Origin: Candidatus Kapaibacterium sp.
Lineage (GTDB): Bacteria > Bacteroidota > Ignavibacteria > Kapaibacteriales > UBA961
Direction of reading: 5' to 3'
Assembly: GCA_023253875.1 (NCBI GenBank)
Contig: JALRFC010000050.1
Location: 1 to 9,395, forward strand
Length of the DNA stretch: 9,395 nt
Positions within the stretch are counted from its first letter, which is position 1; every line of letters begins with the position of its first letter. The notes beneath the pieces were generated by a model, which did no database searches, was not told the origin of the DNA, and was given only the letters and a program-made list of their open reading frames with translations. Positions 1-5,806 of this stretch are shown in pieces. Made by a program: the position numbers and the translations under genes.

Positions 1-184
1 CATTCGGAAGATCATACTCAGTATTGAATGCGAAGGGCAGAGAATCGAACAGATGTTGCAATTGTACTTTCACAGATCCATGATCATCATGTATTGAATG
101 CGATGGGTTCTCAGAACATCCCATTAACAGCATTGAAATACAAGTGATAAGAGTGAAAAAACGATATAAATATTTATACATCAT
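1..184 (-). CDS. MbnP-like lipoprotein, amino-terminal fragment (partial)
   Basis: An open frame runs from two consecutive ATG codons (184 and 181) off the left edge, giving 61 residues with no stop. Residues 1-23 form a lipoprotein signal peptide: a short basic start (K4, R8), a hydrophobic stretch, then lipobox L20-M21-G22-C23. The protein should be lipid-anchored at C23 outside the cytoplasm. The mature part begins with a polar linker holding H29, H32 and H35, then 'VKVQLQHLFDSLPFAFNTEY' (residues 38-57). This resembles the first strand and the 'xLxLNTxxY' stretch of MbnP-like proteins, a family that includes copper-binding partners of MbnH. The family call rests on about 25 residues and is tentative; the lipoprotein call is stronger. 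No Shine-Dalgarno sequence precedes the start. It heads away from the tRNA/rsgA block and may have its own promoter in the spacer. Confidence 0.6.
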   Translation of the reverse strand, partial: MMYKYLYRFFTLITCISMLLMGCSENPSHSIHDDHGSVKVQLQHLFDSLPFAFNTEYDLPN

Positions 185-210
185 AAGAAAATATCGATTA
201 ATAAAAATAT

Positions 211-225
211 TCGAATCAGATTCGA
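211..225. promoter_or_regulatory. 15-bp palindrome, candidate operator
   Basis: TCGAATC-A-GATTCGA is a perfect 7-base inverted repeat with a one-base centre. Its near edge is 26 bases upstream of the ATG at 184 of the minus-strand lipoprotein gene. The position fits an operator overlapping the promoter or early leader, but no regulator is identifiable. Confidence 0.35.
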
Positions 226-249
226 CTGTTTGCTGTGGTCAAATATGTA

Positions 250-267
250 TATGGTAAAATTACCATA
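250..267. promoter_or_regulatory. 18-bp palindrome, candidate operator
   Basis: TATGGTAA-AA-TTACCATA has 8-base perfect arms around a 2-base centre. It lies about 65 bases upstream of the lipoprotein start and 24 bases beyond the 211-225 palindrome. Short arms, a tiny spacer and no adjoining T-run fit binding by a dimeric repressor or activator better than a terminator. The regulator is unknown. Confidence 0.4.
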
Positions 268-586
268 CTTTCAATAATTCACAAGTACGAGTGGGGATAT
301 ATATTTTTTTTGAAAAAAAACATATCTAGCAGTTGTTTTCCAGAACTCTACAACTATTTTCAGTCATTGATTCCAGGGGAATTTCAACCTATCTTCAAAA
401 AAGAGAAAATAATTTCACTGTTTACTACTGTTCTTAACCATTGTCACTGACACCCTGAAACAGAAATATAAATATAACCGGAAGGAAGTTTGTTGTTTAA
501 ACGAGTTCAGCAATACTGCTATCACTATTGAAATACCATGCAGTTAGAAAAGGTTAATAATTGCACATGTCAATCCTTTAACCAAC

Positions 587-620
587 AAAAAAACCGACAA
601 TTACCTATTGTAATCATCGG
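587..620 (-). terminator. intrinsic terminator after tRNA-Ser
   Basis: Read on the minus strand, CCGATGATTAC (620-610), loop AATAG (609-605) and GTAATTGTCGG (604-594) form an 11-pair stem with two G-T wobbles. Seven T residues (593-587) follow directly. It lies 29 bases past the 3' end of the tRNA and should end the tRNA transcript and any read-through from rsgA. The plus strand has no matching T-run, so it acts in one direction. Confidence 0.85.
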
Positions 621-649
621 ACTCAAGTATTCAGTCTCTACTTGGATTG

Positions 650-736
650 CGGAGAGAGAGGGATTCGAACCCTCGATAGGATTGCTCCTATAACGGTTTT
701 CGAGACCGCCCGATTCAACCACTCTCGCATCTCTCC
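650..736 (-). tRNA. tRNA-Ser (anticodon CGA)
   Basis: This 87-base class II tRNA decodes UCG. The acceptor stem GGAGAGA (736-730) pairs with TCTCTCC (657-651), and the discriminator base is G650, as usual for serine. The anticodon stem GCGGT/ACCGT encloses loop CTCGAAA with CGA at 702-700. A long variable arm TAGGA-GCAA-TCCTA identifies the serine class. The T-arm is GAGGG-TTCGAAT-CCCTC. CCA is not encoded and must be added by the CCA-adding enzyme. The gene lies 35 bases downstream of rsgA on the same strand and is followed by a strong terminator. Confidence 0.97.
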
Positions 737-749
737 GTGGTTTGGAGTG

Positions 750-784
750 CAAAAGTACGAAATCGTGTTGACTATTCTTCCAAA
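750..784 (-). promoter_or_regulatory. candidate promoter for tRNA-Ser
   Basis: On the minus strand TACTTTTG (757-750) matches the Bacteroidota -7 consensus TAnnTTTG exactly and ends 13 bases before the tRNA. A TTTG (784-781), inside the last codons of rsgA, could be the -33 element, but the 23-base gap is longer than the usual 19-21. It suggests that the tRNA can be transcribed independently of rsgA. Confidence 0.4.
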
Positions 785-1866
785 CTCTCTACGATCTGCA
801 GATAGCTTATATAGCGTTCAGGATCTATTCTCTCTTGCTCCACTGCAGTTTTTACAGCGCAATCCGGTTCATGCCTATGTGTGCAAGAAGTGAACTTGCA
901 CTTTGGATAAAATGCATCAAAATCATGAAAGTAAAATGCAGTGTCATCAGGATGAATGTCCCATAAACCTAATTCACGGAGTCCGGGAGTATCAGCAAGA
1001 TAACCGCCTCCAGGTAAAGCAAACATTCGTGCTGATGAAGTAATATGCTTACCCTTCCAAGTCCGTTCACTCACTTCACCGGTTCTTTGCAATTCTTCAC
1101 CGGAAATTGCATTGATAAGAGACGATTTTCCAACTCCTGATGGACCCGACAATACAGTTGAATGATTATTCAAGCCCGCTGCCAATTCTTTAATTCCTAA
1201 TCCTTCGGCTACACTCGTGAAGTACAAAGGGATATTCAGTGTGTCGGAATACACTGCCAAATCTTCGGCAATCAAATCTTTATCCATCAATTCAATTTTA
1301 TTGATGCAAATCGAAGGTGTGAGTTTCCCAAGCTCTGCTGCAATCAGATATCTATCCAATAACCGCTTATTGTAAAATGGATCAGCTGCAGACATCACAA
1401 TCAAAATACCATCAACATTGCTAATGATCACTTGCTCACCGGCATATTTCCCAATGCCTTTTCTTGATAAATGTGAAAAGCGCTTCTCAACTTGAATAAT
1501 ACTTCCCTTTACTATACCAGTACCATCATCAATGCGCTCAAAACCAACCATATCACCAACTGCCAAAAGGGAAGTGTCCTCATGCAATGCATACACGGTT
1601 CCGGCAGGCAAACATTCTATAACTTCTTCATTAGACTGCACATACCAAGTTCTGCCACCAACCGCCATGACTCGTCCAAACTGTAAATTCATTTCCTTGG
1701 GTGCCTCGCCCAATTTTATCATGGTACGTGTTTCATCTTTTTTTGATTGTACATTTCCGGTTACCGAACGGACGGCAAATTCCTCAAGCCATGTATCTTC
1801 CTGAGTATATGACTTTCTTTGCTTGATTTTCGCCTTCTTTCCGGTATCAACGCGTTTTTTCTTCAT
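772..1866 (-). CDS. rsgA: ribosome small-subunit-dependent GTPase RsgA
   Basis: RsgA (YjeQ/YloQ) is a circularly permuted GTPase that checks late maturation of the 30S subunit. The 364-residue product has a lysine/arginine-rich extension (1 to about 60), an OB-fold (about 61-125), and the GTPase motifs in permuted order: G4-like NKIE (189-192), P-loop GPSGVGKSS (241-249), switch segment GKHITSS (272-278, usually GRHTTT-like) and G3 DTPG (292-295). A carboxy-terminal zinc site is formed by C323, C328, H330 and C336. The G4 motif carries E192 in place of the usual Asp, a conservative change that is uncommon. The length is near that of gammaproteobacterial RsgA, which also has a basic extension. 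The start chosen is the only ATG giving the basic tail, and it lies just beyond the spacer with the tandem repeat. recJ is divergent; tRNA-Ser follows. Confidence 0.95.
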   Translation of the reverse strand: MKKKRVDTGKKAKIKQRKSYTQEDTWLEEFAVRSVTGNVQSKKDETRTMIKLGEAPKEMNLQFGRVMAVGGRTWYVQSNEEVIECLPAGTVYALHEDTSLLAVGDMVGFERIDDGTGIVKGSIIQVEKRFSHLSRKGIGKYAGEQVIISNVDGILIVMSAADPFYNKRLLDRYLIAAELGKLTPSICINKIELMDKDLIAEDLAVYSDTLNIPLYFTSVAEGLGIKELAAGLNNHSTVLSGPSGVGKSSLINAISGEELQRTGEVSERTWKGKHITSSARMFALPGGGYLADTPGLRELGLWDIHPDDTAFYFHDFDAFYPKCKFTSCTHRHEPDCAVKTAVEQERIDPERYISYLQIVESLEE

Positions 1867-1882
1867 GAATACAGCTGAAAAG

Positions 1883-1923
1883 TGTCAGGTTGTTTACACA
1901 AATCTGTCAATTTATTTACACAA
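1883..1923. repeat. tandem 19-bp direct repeat in the rsgA-recJ spacer
   Basis: Copy 1 is TGTCAGGTTGTTTACACAA (1883-1901) and copy 2 is TGTCAATTTATTTACACAA (1905-1923). They match at 16 of 19 positions, with a 22-base period, close to two helical turns. The repeats lie directly upstream of the recJ promoter candidate and 17-57 bases upstream of the rsgA ATG. Each copy contains a 9-mer (GTTTACACA at 1892-1900, ATTTACACA at 1914-1922) matching the DnaA-box consensus TTWTNCACA at 8 of 9 positions. A paired binding site for an unknown regulator, or DnaA, is an inference. Confidence 0.5.
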
Positions 1924-1929
1924 TATTTC

Positions 1930-1959
1930 TTGCAACATTGGGGAATTTATGTATTTTAG
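1930..1959 (+). promoter_or_regulatory. candidate promoter for recJ
   Basis: TTG (1930-1932) and TATTTTAG (1952-1959) are separated by exactly 19 bases. They resemble the Bacteroidota -33 (TTTG) and -7 (TAnnTTTG) elements, with one mismatch in the -7 box. A transcript would begin near 1966, about 26 bases before the proposed TTG start of recJ. This also argues that the upstream in-frame ATG at 1890 is not the true start. Confidence 0.5.
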
Positions 1960-1991
1960 CCACAGTTTTTCTAAACAATAGTTACTTTTTT

Positions 1992-3692
1992 TTGGAATAT
2001 CGTTGGATTATCAGAGAACATGCTGATGATGGTTCCGCTAAAACACTTGCTGACACGCTAAATGTACCGATAAGTCTCGCTAAAGTCTTAACGACTCGAG
2101 GTCTTATTGATGGACATGAAGCTGAACGATTTCTCACTCCCGCACTTGAAGAAATCCATGATCCTTTTTTAATGGATGGCATGGACAAGGCAACGGAGCG
2201 TGTATGCAAAGCCATTGCAAATGGAGAAACCATTTGGGTACATGGCGATTATGATGTTGATGGAACCGCAAGTACAGCAATGATGCTCCTCTTCCTGAGA
2301 GAGATAGGGGGAGATGTGCAGTATTTTGTGCCGGATAGACAAGGGGAGGGATATGGTCTATCACATCAAAGTATCCAAAAAGCAAGAGAAGCCGGGGCAA
2401 CATTACTAATCGCCGTTGATTGTGGAATTACCTCAGTAGAACCTGTCGAGTATGCCAACTCCCTTGGTATTGACACTATTATATGTGATCATCATGAGCC
2501 TGCTGAAGCATTGCCTGATGCTTTTGCGATTCTAGATCCCCTCAAACCAGATTGTACCTATCCATTTAAGCATTTATCGGCCTGTGGCGTGGCCTTCAAA
2601 TTGGTGCAAGGTATATGTATTGCACTTCATAAACCTGAATTACCATTTGAATATTTAGATTTTGTGGCAATTTCTTCTGCTGCCGATATCGTTGCTTTAA
2701 CGGGAGAGAATCGGATACTTGTTCATTATGGTTTAGAACGATTGAACAATAATACCAGACCTGGATTTCAAGGTTTGCTCGACTGTGCAGATATGCGTCC
2801 GGGTAGTTTGACGACATCAAATATCATTTTTGGCATTGCGCCGAGAATCAATGCTGCCGGTAGATTAGGAGATGCAGGTAGAGCGGTTGATATGATGATA
2901 GCTGATGATGAATACACAGCATTTTCGATAGCACAAGTTCTTGAAAGTGATAATCGTCGTCGAAGACAGCTTGATGAATTTACATTTGATCAAGCAAGTA
3001 AGGAGGCTGAACGATTACTCAAGGAAAAAGAGCGTAGATCACTTGTTGTCTATAAACCCGGTTGGCATGCCGGGGTTATTGGAATCGTAGCTTCAAGACT
3101 TGTAGAACGATTTCATCTGCCTACGATTCTTCTGACATCTTTGGATAAACATGCCAAGGGGTCAGCGAGAAGCATTCGCAATTTTGATATTCACAATGCA
3201 CTCAAGGAATGTGAGCATTTATTATTGGAATTTGGTGGACATAAACATGCAGCAGGAGTCACATTGCGTGAAGAGGATATTCTCCAATTACGTGAATCCA
3301 TTGATGAAATCGCTCATCGCGAAATCACTCCTGAAATGCTTATTCCTGAAATCGTCGTGGATTCTGAATTGCAATTGAGTGAGCTCTCACCAAGATTTTT
3401 GGAAGTATTACGCAGATTCGCCCCTTTTGGATATGCTAATTCAAAACCAATGTTTTATGCCAAAAATGTGCGTTCGGCAAATGGCGTAAAAATCATCGGT
3501 GGTAATCACTTGAAATTACGCACCGTACAATCCAATTTTGTGATTGATGCGATTGGATTCAATCTTGCACATAAACTGAAATACTGTACAAATGGCAAAC
3601 CATTTTCCATTTGTTTCAATTTGGAAGAGAATACCCATAATGGGTCAAATGCTCCGCAATTGTCCATAAAAGACATCAGACCCGAAGATTGA
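1992..3692 (+). CDS. recJ: single-stranded-DNA-specific exonuclease RecJ
   Basis: RecJ degrades single-stranded DNA 5' to 3' in recombinational and mismatch repair. With the TTG at 1992 as start, the 566-residue protein begins 'MEYRWIIREH', matching the usual RecJ beginning and length. Metal-binding motifs are HGDYDVDG (84-91) and DHH (166-168) in the DHH domain, and GGHKHAAG (415-422) in the DHHA1 domain; an OB-like carboxy-terminal region follows. The same frame is open upstream to an ATG at 1890, which would add 34 hydrophobic residues resembling a signal anchor. That would be odd for a cytoplasmic nuclease, and the segment overlaps the tandem repeat and promoter candidate, so I reject it. 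The start could still be mis-set. The stop abuts the stop of the convergent permease gene with no base between. Confidence 0.93.
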   Translation: MEYRWIIREHADDGSAKTLADTLNVPISLAKVLTTRGLIDGHEAERFLTPALEEIHDPFLMDGMDKATERVCKAIANGETIWVHGDYDVDGTASTAMMLLFLREIGGDVQYFVPDRQGEGYGLSHQSIQKAREAGATLLIAVDCGITSVEPVEYANSLGIDTIICDHHEPAEALPDAFAILDPLKPDCTYPFKHLSACGVAFKLVQGICIALHKPELPFEYLDFVAISSAADIVALTGENRILVHYGLERLNNNTRPGFQGLLDCADMRPGSLTTSNIIFGIAPRINAAGRLGDAGRAVDMMIADDEYTAFSIAQVLESDNRRRRQLDEFTFDQASKEAERLLKEKERRSLVVYKPGWHAGVIGIVASRLVERFHLPTILLTSLDKHAKGSARSIRNFDIHNALKECEHLLLEFGGHKHAAGVTLREEDILQLRESIDEIAHREITPEMLIPEIVVDSELQLSELSPRFLEVLRRFAPFGYANSKPMFYAKNVRSANGVKIIGGNHLKLRTVQSNFVIDAIGFNLAHKLKYCTNGKPFSICFNLEENTHNGSNAPQLSIKDIRPED

Positions 3693-5054
3693 TCATCTCC
3701 CTCTGACCTTCTGCCAAAGATCTTTAATGGATAATTCATTATTCATGATGAAGGTCAAAGCAAGTCCTATTGCCCCGGTCACATATATCCCGAACCATCC
3801 TCCTATTTCTGCTGAAATCAAATCTCTATCAGCCAATTTTTCTCCACCTATCAAACATGCCCAAAAAATCACATAAAATAGCAGACTTATTGCAGCGCTA
3901 ATTCCGAAATTTCCTCTCTTACTGAGCACACCGAGTGGGCATCCAATAAAAACAAATACAAGACATGCAGCAGGAATGGAATACTTTTTATAAATCTCCA
4001 CCAAATATGCCTTTTTCTTCTTTTGTTGTTCATTTGCCTGAAACAAATCAGATTCCAATGGGGAACGCAAAACAGATAATCTATTTACCACTCTTTTTCT
4101 AATCTCTTCTGAGGACAATGTGTTTTCCTGAATTGGTGTCATTGTTGAATGAATTGAATCGCCCGGCAATTGTGCTTTCGTCACTTCGCCATAATGTTCA
4201 TTCAATAGTGTATCAATTCTCTTTTGTGTTGCATTCAAGGAAATTTCAGTTTCTTGAACGATTGCTCGCATGTCCGCAATCGACATTTCGCGATCACCCC
4301 TCGATCCTGGATTCACATCTGATTGCTGAAAAAGGAAATCCCGGGCCGCAATGGAAATCACATGCTTGGTAAATCGCATAAGTCGGAAATCAGTTCTTTT
4401 TTGCTTTTGTAATTGATGTACTTCGCCATTTCGAAGTGTCACAATAACTCTGGAATAATCAGAAGAAAATTTGATGGAACCTGTATCGGCTGACAGCACA
4501 TTCGTTCTGGTTGAATAGCCATTGTCATAGATTGTGACGCCATAGAGTGCTCCGCTTACTGTATCCACTTTTCTGGCAAGAATGGTATACCCTTCCAATT
4601 GTGATACAAATCTCCCTGATTCTATGGCAAATGTTGGCTTCTTACGTTGAATGTCCTGCATCAAGATCTTAAATCTATGATTCGATTCCGGAAGTATGGA
4701 ATCATTAAACCAATACACTCCATAGAATAATCCGGCACCGATGATGATCAATGGAAACATCATGCGATATAAACTTCTTCCACCTGATTTGATAATCGTG
4801 GTTTCATGTGCGCCGGACATGCTTCCGAAGGCCATCAAAGTGGAGAAGAGCACGCCCATTGGAATGGCAAGCACGATCATCCAAGATAAACTCAACATGA
4901 TCACTTGCAGAATAATGGCATTATCAAGACCCTTTCCTATCAATTTATCAAGATTATTCATCAAGAATTGAAGAAGAAAAAGAAACATCACGGTCAATGT
5001 TCCAAAGAGGAATGGACCGAAATGAAGTCTTAATACATAGAGAGAAATAAGCAT
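3693..5054 (-). CDS. LptF/LptG-family permease (YjgP/YjgQ)
   Basis: LptF and LptG form the membrane part of the LptB2FG ABC transporter, which extracts lipopolysaccharide from the inner membrane for export. The 453-residue protein has the family layout: membrane segments at about 14-32, 47-79 and 98-117, a large periplasmic region (118 to about 355), then segments at about 359-377, 382-402 and 417-437. The beginning 'HFGPFLFGTL...QFLMNNLDKLIGKGL' is typical of one of the two paralogues in Bacteroidota. The periplasmic region holds a polar, probably helical insert (about 255-350), common in this lineage. I chose the ATG at 5054 because it puts 12 residues before GPF, as in relatives. An ATG at 5102 would add 16 residues and overlap the HNH gene by 28 bases. 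The partner permease and LptB are not here, so F or G cannot be assigned. Confidence 0.9.
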   Translation of the reverse strand: MLISLYVLRLHFGPFLFGTLTVMFLFLLQFLMNNLDKLIGKGLDNAIILQVIMLSLSWMIVLAIPMGVLFSTLMAFGSMSGAHETTIIKSGGRSLYRMMFPLIIIGAGLFYGVYWFNDSILPESNHRFKILMQDIQRKKPTFAIESGRFVSQLEGYTILARKVDTVSGALYGVTIYDNGYSTRTNVLSADTGSIKFSSDYSRVIVTLRNGEVHQLQKQKRTDFRLMRFTKHVISIAARDFLFQQSDVNPGSRGDREMSIADMRAIVQETEISLNATQKRIDTLLNEHYGEVTKAQLPGDSIHSTMTPIQENTLSSEEIRKRVVNRLSVLRSPLESDLFQANEQQKKKKAYLVEIYKKYSIPAACLVFVFIGCPLGVLSKRGNFGISAAISLLFYVIFWACLIGGEKLADRDLISAEIGGWFGIYVTGAIGLALTFIMNNELSIKDLWQKVRGR

Positions 5055-5074
5055 GATGTATGTAAAAACAGGAG

Positions 5075-5599
5075 TCAATCGAGGAAAAGATACGGTTTCC
5101 ATGCCTCATCCACCTTGCCCATGAAATTTTTGAGAAAAATAACATGATGTGGTTTGCGGGGTTGCTTTGCAAGTTTCATGCCTGCTTCTTCAGGAGTTTG
5201 ATTTCCTTTGCGATTATTACATCGAACGCAGGCAGTCACTAAATTATCCCAAGTGTCCATGCCACCCCGAGAGCGAGGTATGATATGATCCAATGTGAGT
5301 GGGGAAGAGATTTTACCGCAGTATTGACATTGATTATTGTCTCTACGAAGAATATTTCTCCTTGATAACTCGATATTCTTGAACTTCACACGGATATATG
5401 TAGAAAGGCGAATCACACTTGGATATGGATAAGTTGCATTGACTGATCGCAATACTCTGTCTTCTCGTTCTGCCACAAGATCCGCTTTCAGCAGATAAAT
5501 CAAGAGGAATGCCTTTTTGGCACTGCATACACTGATAGGCTCATAACTTTGATTGAGTACAAGTACTCTATTTGCCAAAGAAGGTGAATATTCCTGCAT
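5075..5599 (-). CDS. HNH endonuclease-family protein
   Basis: The 174-residue protein belongs to a widespread stand-alone HNH family of unknown cellular role. The amino-terminal half carries the conserved 'VLVLNQSYEP' (13-21) and 'SVIRLSTYIR' (61-70) stretches. The HNH fold follows: zinc cysteines C91, C94, C124 and C127, LDHIIPRSRGG (103-113) with the catalytic-type D104-H105, and 'WDNLVTACVRCNNRKG' (117-132) with N119 and N128. All expected metal and catalytic positions are present, so the fold looks intact. The ATG at 5599 is the first start after an in-frame TAG upstream. The stop lies 20 bases before the preferred start of the permease gene, so co-transcription is likely. There is no intron, intein, methylase or phage gene nearby, which argues against a homing or restriction role, but the substrate is unknown. 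Confidence 0.9.
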   Translation of the reverse strand: MQEYSPSLANRVLVLNQSYEPISVCSAKKAFLLIYLLKADLVAEREDRVLRSVNATYPYPSVIRLSTYIRVKFKNIELSRRNILRRDNNQCQYCGKISSPLTLDHIIPRSRGGMDTWDNLVTACVRCNNRKGNQTPEEAGMKLAKQPRKPHHVIFLKNFMGKVDEAWKPYLFLD

Positions 5600-5762
5600 G
5601 CCGGATTGATCATCATCATGCGGATCTTTGCCTTTGAAAATGCCATATGTGGTATGCTTGCTGAATGTACCCTCTACCTACAGTTCATTGTGAAATTGAC
5701 TTCCGCGAATATACATCAGAAAGATGAATTCTCCTGATAATCAATGTATCATGGTGAAATGG

Positions 5763-5796
5763 TAAATTTGGACGATTAGAACTATCCGATTAAGGA
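5763..5796 (+). promoter_or_regulatory. -7 box and ribosome binding site for the lipase operon
   Basis: TAAATTTG (5763-5770) matches the Bacteroidota -7 consensus TAnnTTTG perfectly and lies 36 bases before the ATG at 5807. No good TTTG is found at the expected -33 position. AAGGA (5792-5796), 10 bases before the ATG, is a plausible Shine-Dalgarno sequence, the only one seen at a leading gene in this window. Confidence 0.45.
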
Positions 5797-5806
5797 CAAA
5801 CCTTTC

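Larger units (their letters stand above)
185..586. other. non-coding spacer between the lipoprotein gene and the tRNA-Ser terminator
   Basis: About 400 AT-rich bases without a convincing gene. The only sizeable open frame, a GTG-started 71-codon frame on the plus strand at 235-450, has a composition like untranslated AT-rich DNA (many I, F, K, Y) and no recognisable domain. The right-hand part (about 451-586) contains only weak inverted repeats, for example 552-557 with 578-583. The left part, next to the lipoprotein start, holds two clean palindromes listed separately. I see no recognisable small RNA or riboswitch, though a lineage-specific small RNA cannot be excluded by eye. Confidence 0.6.

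Noticed and set aside
21..107. Near-identical 17-base direct repeats at 21-37 and 91-107 (GTATTGAATGCG core)
   Set aside because: Both copies fall inside the lipoprotein coding frame but in different reading frames (HSIHD versus AFNTEY), so this is not a protein repeat. Two copies 70 bases apart without a third or any flanking structure do not support a CRISPR or mobile element.
235..450. 71-codon plus-strand frame starting with GTG
   Set aside because: AT-rich composition, no domain, no ribosome binding site, and overlap with the 250-267 palindrome; best read as chance within the spacer.
552..583. Inverted repeat GGTTAA...TTAACC as a terminator
   Set aside because: Six-base AT-rich arms with a 20-base loop and no T-run on the proper side of either strand; the 587-620 hairpin is far stronger.
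185..736. Integration site (att) at the 3' end of tRNA-Ser
   Set aside because: No second copy of the tRNA 3' end occurs in the window, and no integrase or atypical DNA adjoins it. The only resemblance, AATCGAAC near 43-50, is too short.
1883..1923. Chromosomal replication origin
   Set aside because: Only two imperfect DnaA-like boxes (8/9), with no dnaA, dnaN or AT-rich unwinding tract nearby; kept only as a possible regulatory site.
1890..1991. Signal peptide or membrane anchor on RecJ
   Set aside because: The hydrophobic residues come from translating promoter DNA upstream of the likely TTG start; RecJ is cytoplasmic.
5075..5599. Homing endonuclease or restriction enzyme
   Set aside because: No intron or intein boundaries, no methyltransferase and no interrupted host gene; the neighbour genes are intact.
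5755..5769. Half copy of the 250-267 palindrome (ATGGTAAATTT) before the lipase operon
   Set aside because: Only one half-site of AT-rich sequence, which also forms the -7 promoter box; similarity is likely chance.
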